Assembly: GCA_036924285.1 (NCBI GenBank)
Contig: JAYKYS010000084.1
Location: forward strand, 22,513-86,512
Source of the DNA: Asterella californica
Taxonomy: Eukaryota > Streptophyta > Marchantiopsida > Marchantiales > Aytoniaceae
Direction: 5' to 3'
Length of the DNA: 64,000 nt
The translations under genes and the position numbers were made by a program. Positions 23,477 through 35,639 of the stretch are shown piece after piece; position 1 is the first letter of the stretch, and the number at the start of each line of letters is the position of its first letter. The notes below the pieces were generated by a model. That model worked only from the letters and a program-made list of their open reading frames with translations. It was not told where the DNA came from and ran no database searches.

Positions 23477-26234
23477 ATGCTAGACTACCACCGCGCAGCT
23501 TCTGACGTCAACAAGTTGATGGGACTCAAGATCAAAACCGAGCCGTCTATGAGCCGCACGATGGTCTCTAGCACGTCTTTCGGGACTCCAGCTTCTCCTT
23601 CTAAGGCCAGAGCAAGCTTTGGTAGGCAGATGCCTTTCTTCATTGGAGTTGCAGGTAAGCACCACACTGCGAGCAAGGCACAGTCAAGCGCCACGACACA
23701 ACTGATTCGTCTGCTGCCAACCGCAGGTGGCACAGCCTCTGGCAAAACCACAGTCTGTGACCACATAATGCAGCGGTTGCATGATCAGTGCGTGGTGATG
23801 CTGTCCCAAGATTCTTTTTACCGAGGATTGACGGAGGAAGAGCACCAGAACGCTCACAGTAAGTTAGCTATCATTGCCAGCTTATGACATGTGCTCAACC
23901 AGAGGTTTATCCACCTCTGATTGAGCAATTAAAATCACGCACATCAACCCGGAGGCACCCACTCACAAGCTCCTGCAAGCTGCTACAAGCTACTGCAACC
24001 ACCAGTTACTGTTGCCTGACTTTGCAGTTTGCTGCTGCAGCCTATAACTTTGATCATCCCAGTGCGTTTGACAAGGCAGCCATTGTCAAATGTCTACAGA
24101 GCCTGCAGCAAATGCAGCAAGTTGATGTCCCAATATATGACTTCATGACACATCATCGGAGTACTGAGACACGACGCGTTGAGGCAGCTGATGTTGTCAT
24201 CATCGAGGGCATCATGGTGCTGCATATGAAGGAAGTACGAGACATGTTGAACATGAAGATATATGTAGACACAGACGATGATGTACGGCTGGCTCGCAGG
24301 TATCAAAACATACAGCTGGTAGAGTGCTGCACTTTACATCTTTCATCATACTCTGAGTGCATTTCAACAGGTTCAGCCTTTGTCTACAGGATACAACGGG
24401 ATGTTGCTGACCGTGGCCGAGACGTCGGTGGTGTCATTGAGCAGTACACCAAATTTGTGAAACCCATGTTCGATCAGTATGTTGCGCCTAGCAGGAAACA
24501 TGCAGATGTCATTATTCCTTGGGCCCGGTAGGTCCTTCACGCTACTTGTGCGTGCTTTTCCAGTTGCAGTCAGCAAAGACAGCTGCATCCCACTGCGTTT
24601 GACTGTCCTGTAGGGAGCAGAATGTGGTTGCAATTGATTTGATAACCCAGCATATACGCGTGAAGCTGCAGCAGCCAGACTTGCGCCGCATTTACCACAA
24701 CCTTGAGGTTGTGCCCAGCAACTATCAAACCAGAGGCATGCACACCATCATCCGGGACGTCCAAACCAACAAGGCGGATTTTGTCTTCTATGCTGATCGA
24801 CTGCTGCGCTTGGTATGTGCGTCTGCTGCTGAAGCTCTGCTGCAGCTCATTGCATTATCGACAGTATTTGCTTGGTTATTGTCAGTGTTGCACAGTATGC
24901 TTTGCCTGTGCACTGCACTTCATGCAACATCATGTCGGGAGTCCCTCTCAGCAGCATCTGTGTCGTTTATGGCTACCCACAAAAGTCACTCACCTAAAGT
25001 ATCTCTCTAGTGGTGTATCAGGTTGTAGAAGCTGGCCTGGGTCACCTTCCATTTACAGAACGCACAGTCATCACCCCCACAGGCTCACAGTACGTGGGTG
25101 TGGATTTTGCAAAGCAGCTGTGTGGTGTGAGCATCATCAGGAGTGGGGAGTCCATGGAGAATGCTCTGCGTGCCTGCTGCAAGGGTATCAAGATTGGCAA
25201 GATCCTGGTCCACAGGTAGCGCTCCCTGCAGTTCGCCAGCCATGCAATGACACAGGCGTTAGGCTGCAAAGCCACCTGCAGAGGATTCGCAATATCAGTG
25301 CTTGAACAATGCAGGGCTGTGTTGCCCAGTGATTCTGAAAGCTGGCACAACAGATTCCCCCCTCATGCCTGCAGAGCTGTTGCAAAGTTCCAAAGTCCCA
25401 GCCTAGCATGAGCTGCGCAATGCAGGCATGATCCAACTCCCAAGCACAGTACAGCCAATGGACTGAATGGGCACACCCCAGGCAAATGCCGGGGCACCTG
25501 CAAGGTTGGTGACACTGTTGTCGAGCAGGAGCTGATCTATGAGAAGCTGCCGGGGGGACATTGCGCAGCGGCATGTGCTGCTGATGGACCCAATTCTGGC
25601 CACTGGCAACTCTGCTGGTCGTGCCATTCAGGTTAGCTGCCATGCTCTGCTGTTGAGACCAGGTAGATATAGTACTGCGTCTGACTGCTGCATTCCTCCA
25701 AGCATATTTGCAGAGCAGCTCCACCCCCCCCCCCCCCCCCTTTCCCGTGTGCCTCCTAGCTGAACTGCTGTGTAACAGTTGATCTGGTATACAGTAGTAG
25801 TCTTCCATGCTGTGAGGTGGCCAGATAATGTTGGATATCTTCAGGTGCTGCTGTCCAAGGGCGTCGAGGAAGGCAAGATTCTTTTCCTCAGTTTGATTGC
25901 TGCTCCAGAAGGCATTCACAGGATCTGTGCAGCTTTCCCTCGTGTCAAACTCATCACATCTGAAATTGATGAAGGCATTGGTCCTGATTTCCAAGTGGTC
26001 CCAGGTAAGCATACCTCAAAACCATGTGCATTTGCACCAGTGTCTATGAAGGACAATTTCCAAGGGTGGATCTGGTGCTAGACTGCACCTCAAATTTGCA
26101 CTTGCATTCAGATGCAGTGCAGCGTCCTTCTTTCAACCTGCTGGTGATCAGTACTAGAACTGGATGTCGCACCAAGATGATTTTGGCATCCTGCAGGCGT
26201 GGGAGAGTTTGGGGACAGATACTTCTGTGATTGA
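23477..26234 (+). CDS. UKL: uridine kinase-uracil phosphoribosyltransferase fusion, copy 2 (one-base frame break)
   Basis: Second copy of the UKL-type fusion, in the same orientation and with the same domain order and largely the same intron positions as copy 1. The first ATG gives an N-terminus with a Ser/Pro/Lys-rich stretch before FFIGVAGG. Marks: [78 protein letters not shown] and [12 protein letters not shown]. Exons seen: 23477-23654, 23727-23858, 24041 onward, about 24391-24530, about 24616-24812, about 25023-25217, about 25500-25632, about 25844-26004 and 26196-26234. Within the PRPP-loop exon, EKLP and DIAQRHVLL are in different frames, separated by a G run at 25552-25557 that is one base too long. 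The acceptor of that exon is also unclear. Otherwise the copy looks functional. Confidence 0.93.
25724..25740. repeat. poly-C tract in intron
   Basis: About 17 C in a row in the second-last long intron of uridine kinase copy 2. Confidence 0.9.
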
Positions 26235-26362
26235 ATGCTGAGGCACATGTCAAATCCTTTGGGGCTTTCTGCCTGATGCAAGCGCAAGTTGTTGTCTTTC
26301 CCTGCTTTGGTTTACTGAGCAGTGCAGCTATCAATGCCCAACACATCTGACCTCCGCCAGGC

Positions 26363-26924
26363 ATGAGTCCCTCAAGATTGGCAGATTCTCTAGAACAATA
26401 TTATCTGTTGCAGCCAGGACGAGCCCCTGTTCAAATTGGTCACTACTGCACTGTAAATGTTGTAGAGTTAGGTACAAAGATCCCGCAAAGCACGTTGCTT
26501 CTGCAGCTTATAGTGTTAGCAAGTTCAGATTCGCATATGTTAGATGCTAGGTAGTTGCATTTATGCAATGGGCTGCTCTTTATTAGCTTAAGGCAGGTGC
26601 AAGTTTGTTGCCTTTTTATGATATGTACATCAATTTGCAGCAGATTGTGGCATACCAGACTACGTGGCGCAAACTCAGGTATTTATAGATACATGTTGAG
26701 CAGTGTGGGCAATGTCACTTTGACATTCGGCATGCACTACCACCTTATTGCAAATGCGTTGCGCTATGATTAGGTCTTCCTGCTTTGAATCCGCTTCATG
26801 AGCAGATCTTCTGCATCGACACTTATAGGAACTGTCTGTAACTGCCTCTGTACTTGACAGGCAGATCCAAGCCTCCGATCCTGATTTGGGGTACAAGTTT
26901 CAGTTCAAGGGCAAGGGTGGCTAA
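26363..26924 (+). CDS. possible small three-exon gene, function unknown
   Basis: The final exon (about 26863-26924) reads RQIQASDPDLGYKFQFKGKGG then stop and is preceded in phase by 26641-26678 (QIVAYQTTWRKL), both with good splice sites. A first exon starting at ATG 26363 (MSPSRLADSLEQYYLLQPGR) could join them through a GTAAAT donor, giving a product of about 65 residues. The two 3' exons look genuine, the first is weaker, and another exon may be missing. The basic aromatic C-terminus suggests a small organellar or membrane-complex protein, but no family is recognised. Confidence 0.4.
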
Positions 26925-27141
26925 TTTTTACCCTCAATTGGCTTCCTGGTCCAGATTGTGCTTCTATCCCTATCAACCCTATCAGTAATTTGATGTGTCA
27001 TTAACGACGTCTCAGCAAATTTCTCTATCGGGCCGAGCTATATCTTCGGTTGATAGTCGACGTGTCTTGGCTTCATCTATGCTGGTGTATGCGACTCCTT
27101 GAATCTCACAACATCAGAAGGACTCTTGGGGCAGTGCCGTC

Positions 27142-30100
27142 ATGCAGCGAGGTTTTACGTCGTACACGGTGTCGCTACTGCTAGTGTGCTTCTGCCTGAC
27201 GATTTCAGACTCTGCCACAGCTTTTGTAACTGCCGGCAAGTTTGGAAGAAAGTCTCTGAATCATGGTAGGTTTAGGTACGGTGCTTGCTGCCGCACTTGT
27301 GCGGATGTTTCGCACTAGATCACCAGGTGGAAACGCAGGTGCTGCAGGACGACACATGTTGCAAGAAAACAACCAGACCTCCGCACACGCTCACACCATG
27401 GAGCCCTCGCATGAACCCACACAGCAGGGTGCTCCAATCAACGCCACGAAAAGCTCAAACGACTCCATGGATACCTCAACTCACGAAACTCAGCCAGGTG
27501 CTGCTAAATCTGGAAAAGCAGAAACAGACGGAGCAGCAGTAGAGGCTGCTTCTGAGTCAGAAAGAGCCACTTCGAGTCCAGGTGCTGACAGCAAAGAGGG
27601 CGAGACAAACGCAGAGGAAAGCAGCAGCTTGTCAATAAGCAGAAAGCGTCCAGAGCTCAGCTCTGCATCTTCAACTCAGGCATTGCAGAACAAGCAAGCT
27701 TCATCAAGTGCTGGGCAAGCAGCTGCAACATCAGATGCAGATAAGTCAAAGCCAGATAGTTCTGCGAGTACTCGAGCCGATGACAAGTCAGGCAGCAGAC
27801 TTGACCTTTGATGAAGCTCTGGCACACACCGCATCAGTTGGAGAGCTCCATGACCACACACCTCCCAGCAGCACCAGCAGCAGCAACCAGAGCACCTCTG
27901 CTGATCTCACCTTTGATCAAGCTGTAGCTGCCACCCATGGCGCCCAGAATATCACAGACGTGGTTGCAAACAGCGCTCAGAGCATGGCCTCAGGACTCAA
28001 GGCCATGGACCCACGGGAGGCGTCGCCTGTGCTGGAGTCCCTGTTGCCATCTGTTGAGAGCTACAATGGCTCCCTGAGTGCGGCAATTCAGGAATCTGAG
28101 GGAGCAAGCAATGTAACAGCTGCTAGCAGTGGGGAAGACAGCCATCTGAATGGCACCCATTGGACTGGTCTCGCCAATGCCAGTGTCACCAAGGTTGGTG
28201 AAGAGCTGATGAAGACCGCCAATGCATCAACAAGCTTGCTCAATGAGGTGCGCAACAAGCTCATTATTTATCTCCTGCTCAGTGTCAGGTCTCAGCACCG
28301 CCAAGTGTGCTGGCACAACTTGGTGGTCTTGCATTGCTTATACACACAGTTGAGCCATGCTCATGTCATGTTTTCCCACCTGCTGTTGGCTGCTTATGTT
28401 GACCAGTTTACTGTCCATTTTGGTGACATCTCATCTGCCTCAGCAGTGCTGCCAGACTGCATTACGCAAATGCAGTGTATGGCGTTGGAATGCTGCCTGG
28501 AAGCTGATGTGTGCTTGTTCATCAGTGGCGCCAGAGTTGCAGACGCTCATTGAACCCCACCAGACATTTTGGCTCCACAGGATGTCTCTGCAAACCCCAT
28601 GAACGCCTCGGTGGCCACCCGAGATATCATTACAGGAGCAGCCTCCTCAGCTGCAGGTGCACTTGCAACAGCCTCTGGCCTGCTCAGCAATGCCACCTCT
28701 GCTCTTGCTGCAACCACCAACATCACAGCGCTGAATGCCACAAATGCCACGATGACAGCAGGAGGCCTTGAGAGTGATTCCCTGCTTGGCAGTGAAGTGC
28801 TCAATGCCACAATTGCTGATGGTGTGATTCACAGTAGTGTTGATAAGATCACAGGAGCTCTGGGTGGCATGCAATCCTGGCTAAACTCCAGCAAGGAAGA
28901 TGATGGCAAGCAAGGTAAGGTCTGCTGTTGCAATGCTCTGTTGGTTTCTCTGTCTTTGTCCACTTTCTGCAATGGATGCCATGTTGGTTGACCTGCAGAA
29001 CAGCACTGAGTACAGACGTCAATTTACTTAAACAATGCAGCTGTTAGAAATCACACTGTTGGTGACTAGCATATGGCACAGTGAAGCATGACAAAACAAC
29101 AGCCTATGCAAATGTCTGCCGAAAGCAAGGTTCTCTCCTCGTCATGCAGAGACACCAGTCTTGCAGAGGTGTACTTGAAAGGGTACGTGCTCAACTTCAA
29201 ACGACATCAAGTTACATCACCTTTCTGCAGGTCTGCAAGGACTTAATGGGACCACAGAGCTTGCTGGGCAGAGCAGTGACACAACTGCAGATACAACTGC
29301 TGATGCAAATGTCACATCAGGCCATGCTTCTCTTCAGCACCAGCCGGCAGGTCACACACCTATCAAAGGTGTCACAGGCGCCATAGCAAATGCCACAGAT
29401 GCTTTTTTCTCCCTGAATCGAGCTGCAGCAGCCGAGCTGGGCACAGAGGAGGGTTCTCTCACTGCACAGACAAGCAGCAGGACCAATCAAACTGCAAGCA
29501 GCCCCCTCATGCCAGGCCTTCCTGACGATGCAGAAGCTCTTGATCAGACACACCCTACCCACACATCTGCAAGCCGCGCAGCTGCAGCAAAAGCCAGCAA
29601 TTCACCTACCACTTCAGGCGGTATATGGCCAGCATCCACCCAAGCAACAGGCTCAGCCAATCTGACAGGTACCAACAGATCTACTAATGCTGCTGCTACT
29701 GCTGCTACCCTGGCCAAACCAACAGGCAGCGCCTTCAAGGCTGCCAGCTTAGCTGATCACAGGGCCGCTGAAGCAGCACAGGACAAGGCAGAGCAGAGGA
29801 TGAGTCAGCAGGCGAGTAGCCTGACCCAGCCCAAGGGGACAGCTGCCAATGCACAGAAGCCCAGCAAGCAACCACATACGCTGGAGGATGAGGTAGACGC
29901 AGAGCTCATTGATTTGCAACACAGGCGCAACGCCAGCACAGGAACAGCTGGCATTGGTGCTGCATCTGCAAAGACTGCCCGCTATGCTGATGGTCAGCTG
30001 ACAACCCACGGCCTGAGTCCTTCTGAGCTAGCAGACGTGAATGAGGAGCATGACAGCTACATTGATCCAACCTTGAGCAGTGCTCAAGCACAGCACAAGA

Positions 30101-33100
30101 CAGCCTTGGGTGGTTCTACTGCTGGCAGCCACACCAGTGGCAGGGGTGCCTTTCCAGCCAGCGCACACAGTACTCAGACTGGCCAGCGGTTGGGGAATGA
30201 TGGTGATGATGATGATTACAACCCTCAGGCTGCCCTCACAAACTTCCAGTCAGGTCAGTGAGTGTGCATCATGTTGCCATCCTGATTTTTCCTGCCTCCC
30301 TCTGCAAGCCCTTGATCAGGTTGCCTATCAACATGGTGTCCCCTTGTCATCAGTTTAGTTAGTCGCCCTGGAGCTTGTTCAGGAATTAGGATTCTGAAGC
30401 GTTGTGTGGCGGCCAACAGCTGTCCTGTCAAAGCGTTTGAGCATGACTCTCTGGAACAGGAAATGCAGTGTGATGCAGCCCTGAATCTGTCACAGCGCTG
30501 TTGTTGGTAATAATCGGAACACCCTCATCAAGCACTACACAGCCAAGTCAGGCAGCCATTTTCACTGCAGCTTTGCAAAGCAATGCATGGTGCTGTGTGC
30601 AAGGCAAACCACCTTTCCCAGTTTTATAGCCACTTTTACATGCCATCACATTCTGCATGCAAGTCATGTCTGAGACGTAGCACATGTGGCCCCGGGAGGG
30701 GGGGGAGAGGCAACACTTGCCTAATCCTTTTCCACCTGCTGTATCCAGGCAGAGACACTGGCACTTCTCAGCACAGCAAGACTGTGCCCACATTTGGGAA
30801 GGAATATGGCGATGATGATGAGGGTGATGTGCTGTTGACCAAGTCGGGTGCAGCATCATCCTCTGCTCTGACAGCAGGCTCTGCTGCATCTCAAGCAGCT
30901 AGGGCAAAGACCCAGCAGGGTTTGGGCATGTCAGGCCCAGCTGTGGACCCTCAGGCTGCCTCCTCAACAACTGGTCAGCCCTACTGTTGGTTGCTCATGT
31001 CACATGTACAGCCTCAGCAAACTTGCTAGGCTTCTGATCAACGATTTTGAGTAACTACTACTTTTATAGCAAAAGCCATTTTAGCAGATGTTGTGCAGCT
31101 CAGTGCTTGGACCGTATACTTGGTAGCTGAGCTTCGGCTGATGTGCAGTTGGTTAGGCTTACTTTACTCAGGCTGGTAGCAACACCTGACATGAGGTTGC
31201 ATGCTATTGACACTGACAGTCCACCTTCACCAAGGCTTGCTGCCTGTCCTTGCTACAGTTTGCATTCCGTAGTGCTACCCCTGTTGAGTATATGTCAGAG
31301 CAGCAGCATTGGGATAAGTAACAACAATTGTTTGAATAGCTTGCGTTCTGTTCAAGTTGATGGGTGACAGATCACTTGCACATTTGCAGCTTCTGTACGT
31401 CACTGCAGGTTGTTCATGCGTCCTGAAAAGCTACTCCAAGGACACTCTGTTATGCATCCTGATTTGAAAGCCCATTGCTGAGCGATGAGTAGCTGACATG
31501 ATCTTGGCATGCTGTCTGCGCATGGCACTGATGTGCAGCCTTTGAACAAGGCAGCCACTGAGGTATTCAAGCCTTGCGCGATGTTTGGGGCTGGGGAGGG
31601 GTGGGGGGTGCAATTTGGGGTTCAGGGGATTAAACAGAAGTTTATATGGCACTGATGACATATGCAGGCGGGAACAACTATGATGATCATATTGATGAGA
31701 TACAGCCGCTTGGGCCACACACCCGATCCGGCTTTGCTACGGGCTCTGAGTCAGCAAGGGCCAGCAGCAAAGCCCTGCCAAGCGTGAAGCCCTTGTCCTC
31801 AGAAGCTTCAGGCACCCTGACTCCCCGCCCAGCAGCGTGAGTTGGAGCGGGAGTCCGCCTACGAAGCCAGCACTGGCAGCGCTGCAGCTGACCTCACGGG
31901 CGTCAGCTCAACTGCATCAGGCAGCAAATCCTCACAACCCAGCTGGGGTGCCATAGCTGGTCATTCTGGTGGCGCTGCAGCACAAACAAGCGCGTCGCTG
32001 GTAGGCAGCAAGCCTGGTGCTGTTGACAAGCTGCCCAAGAGCAGCATCGTCAAGCAGCAGTCCATGGGCGATGGTGAAAGCGAGGCTGATATGGAGGACT
32101 ACGACCCGAGGGCCTTTGCAGTAGGCAGCACAGACTCAATCAAACGCCCTGCTGGTGACTTTCCTGCTGACCCAACCGGGCAGGCACAGGCTTGGAACCC
32201 CAGAACCTCTCAGGCTAACACTGGCACCAGGGTCCAGCCAAGTATGGGTGGTGAGGAGGCGTTTGAGGAGCAGGACGAGGGGCGAGGCAGCAGGGGTTTC
32301 GTGGCCAACAGGGATCCGACTGACCCAAACTCTGTGGTGAGTGCGCAGCAGGGGAGGGGCGGGCAGTTGCAAGCAGGGCACCAGCATAGCACTGGTGTCA
32401 ATGCTGCAGGAACAGGTATGACAGATTCCTGCTTTGCTGAGTGGTTAGTGGTGACCAAAACTGTGCATGTTTTGTTTGACTCTCAGATCAGGAATCTTTG
32501 ATGATCAGCTATCGTTTGTTTCATTTTCTTTCACATACACAGGGTGGTTGAACAACCATTCTTTGAGTTTTTCCTGTTCTGTTTTGCTGTGTGTGATGAG
32601 ATTGCATGGATACCTGGCCAGAAGCTGGCATTGGCATGGGACTATGCCGTATGGCCTGCTCAGGTGCCCCTTCTGCTTTGGGGCTAGTCAAGGCAAATCG
32701 TAGCCATGCACTCAGTCATATGTTCGCTCTGCATTCCCCATTTGATCACTAACTCATCAAAGGTCCAGCTAGCTGGAAACAGCCACAGCAAGCTGTCCCG
32801 AGGTCAGTGTCCATCATGAGACAGACCAGCATCTCTGGGAAATGTCATGCTACCGTAATGCTGACTGGCTCCCAAACCTCTGACACAGGCAGTGCCACAG
32901 CAGCAAAGATAAACAAGATGAACCTGCATGGTGATGAAGATGTCACATCCCCCCTGTCAGCAGGCGCTCGGGCTGCAAAGCAGCCAGGGAGCAAACACTC
33001 TAGCTCTAGCTCATACACTTCAGATGATGATCTAGCTGGGCCAGTGGTGACAGGTAGGCATTGTGCTAAGCTAGGGTATTGTGCTCATTGCAATGCCAGC

Positions 33101-34532
33101 CGCCTGTGCTGCATGGCAACATGCGTGATGAGCATTACAAATCAATTTTTGGTCATTGAGGGTCGTGGCAGAAGTCTGCATCACTGTGATCATGCATCAA
33201 GCAGTGCCCGCAAGTCAGAATCATAGGACATTGAGGCTCAAGGCAGAAGTTTGTCAGTGTGAAAGGGTAGAAAGCAGCGTCTGTTTTGACACATTATCAC
33301 ATGCAAGTACACCCCTCAGCGCCATTACTCACAAGAGCAGCAGTGCTTGTTGACCACCAGTGCATGGGGATGCAAGTTCTGGTACATCTATTGTGCCAAA
33401 GCACATTCAATCCAATAACTTCAGCTTGTGGATGGCTCAGGTGTTGGTGGCGGCAAGACAGTATCACAACAGCAATCGGCTAGTAAACAGTTTTCAGGTG
33501 CCAGCTCAACGTTGCATGGAGTGTTGGACAATGTCATCAACAAGTAAGTCAGTCCGCCCTGGGCATATTGACATGCTGCGACATTGCAGCCCATATGCAA
33601 GAGTGAAGGCCGTCTTTATGTAAAATGCATATGTTACGCTGCAGACATTCGTTATGTCTGGTGATTCACATGTCCTGAGCTGCTGCTTGCCCGTGTTTGA
33701 TACAGAGCCACCTGACACAAGTCGTGCAGTGCACATTGTGTAGGGTCTCAGGGTGTCTGCTGTATGCTTCAGCAAACTGCCCGTTGTGTCTGTGCACCCG
33801 TAGATTTCTGTATCCTATCGAGCTTTATTGCATTGATCTCTGCCCTTTTGAATGTATTAGCTGTGTGCTGCCGACAATTCTTCATGCTGGGTTGTGTTGC
33901 ATGCAGCTGGATAGTGATAACAGCCCTGTCTGCACTGGTATGCACTGGAGCAGTACTGGGCTTTGTGTTCCTGCCAGGGCTTGTGCCCAGCCCCTATGAT
34001 GCCATAACCATCAGCAACTCCGGCAATGGCGGTTATGCCGGCAACAATGGGTACCATGGGTATGCCCCACCTTTTCCTGCTTCTACTTTGTCATTGTAGT
34101 GGGAAGACTGATGTGAGGTGTACTATACCCATTTGTCATGCCCTCTATCCCGCCCTCTAATACACACTTGACGTGCATGGGGGTTAACTTGCCTGGGAGT
34201 CAAGGCATGCTCAAGAGTCCAGGCCTCTTTAGTGTGCTTGTGACAGGTTACAAAAGGCGTTATACCTCTACAGGTAGCCAGAGTGTGCATGCTGAGGTCA
34301 TGTGCTCTTCTACATCGAGATAGGTTCTCACCTTTGCACATGCTTCTGCAGGGTTAGCAGGGAGGATGAGGAGAATGGTTGGGAGGGCTGGGCAGATGAT
34401 GACGAGGATGTACAGCCTCAGGTGAAGAAGAGTAGCAATGGCAACAGCCCACCGCGGGGCACAGGAGTTGGCAAGCTAAAAAAGGGCACTTTTGCCAAAA
34501 AGAAACCTGCAAACTGGAGCAACGACTTCTGA
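27142..34532 (+). CDS. large Ser/Thr/Ala-rich single-pass membrane glycoprotein with acidic cytoplasmic tail, uncharacterised
   Basis: ATG 27142 opens a signal-peptide-like N-terminus (SLLLVCFCLTISDSATAFV) ending at a GT donor at 27266. It continues in phase into an exon from 27327. Exons run to about 27.8, 28.25, 28.9, 30.25, 30.97, 32.4, 33.05 and 33.54 kb, then 33.91-34.06 kb and about 34.35-34.53 kb, stop 34530-34532. The ectodomain is low-complexity Ser/Thr/Ala/Gly/Gln with dozens of N-X-S/T sequons, two copies of ADLTFD[E/Q]A, and acidic motifs such as DDDDYNPQAAL and MEDYDPRAFAVG. Near the end is one transmembrane helix (VITALSALVCTGAVLGFVFL), then a tail with GWEGWADDDED and a basic, Asn/Trp-rich terminus (KKPANWSNDF). 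Two one-base frame breaks are inferred (about 27791 and 31823-31826). No known family was recognised. A cell-surface or trafficking role is inference. TGTAA, a common algal poly(A) signal, lies about 40 bases after the stop. Confidence 0.7.
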
Positions 34533-35639
34533 CGTTATGAAATTCGGGTTGCAATGCATAGCTCAGGTTTGTAAATTTGTGGTTGTCGTCTGGTGTTGAT
34601 GCCCATTAACTTGTACAAATACACATGTGTAGTGTTCAGCTGGTCACTTGCTTCAGCAATGACATGCGATTAGTATTTCATTGAGTTCTCAGTGTGGTCA
34701 TGTGACCAGTGTCAGTGTCAGTAGGTGTGAGCAACACAAAGTAGTATGCTGAGAGTATCGTCCAACAATTTTGCTTTGTTGGAGACTCAACTGTAGAGAA
34801 TATAGATTTGTAAGCCAAAACTGTGATGGCTGGTTTTCATTGGTGGCAACCAGTGCTAGCACCTGTCAAGTGGTAACTAGGTGAGTAGCAGGTACGCCTC
34901 ACCCTGATTGTGTCAGCCAGAATCATGGTCGTAGAAGGTTCTGAAACGCTGTTTGATGCTCGGTGAATAGATTTTAGTTTTTGCTATCAACAGTGCTGCT
35001 GTGGAAAGTCTGCAGGACAGTGCTCTGGCATTGCGTTACCTCAAGGGACGCCGCTTAGGTTGGTGCGCTGGCTTAGGGATTGATCTATCACCTTATCACC
35101 ACGTCACTTTCTTATGACTTGTATTTATCATTGCTGCAGGTCGAAAACAGACCGCTAACGGTCACGAGAAGCTTGTATCGAATTGCTATGCTCCTGCCAT
35201 TTGACTGATACGACATACATGCCGAAACATTTGAACTGCGCCGCTCAATACAAGTACGTACGCCGTTGAGGCATTGCATCGCCTCGAGGGAACTGCATAG
35301 CCATAGCATTCGCGGACCAGCTGCAACTCGTACTCTTCCTCTTCATGCTAAAGCTTGAGGCTTCGCTTAAGGGGTTGATTTGCATCAGAGCGCCAGACGT
35401 GTTTGCGTATTGTGAGCCATCAGCAGTCTCGCTCTGCTCGGAAGGTGGAACCGCTTGCAGTCGCCATCAAAACGCAGTCTGACCTTCGGTGTAGATCGTC
35501 TTAATAAGAATTTGCACCTCCGGTGACCTACAGGCTCGTCCCCATCGCGCTTGGCCGAAGCTTATAGTTTCAGAAACTTGCGAATGTGACCGACCTGTAT
35601 ACCTGCTCTGGCGGCAGCTGCTTGTGGGAGGCGTGGTCG
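34533..35639. other. intergenic region between the glycoprotein and NTT genes
   Basis: About 1.1 kb with no convincing exon on either strand. It contains the glycoprotein 3' UTR (TGTAA near 34570) and the NTT promoter. No repeat or RNA gene was recognised. Confidence 0.5.
34570..34574 (+). terminator. TGTAA polyadenylation-type signal
   Basis: TGTAA is the usual chlorophyte poly(A) signal. It lies about 38 bases after the glycoprotein stop codon. Confidence 0.4.
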
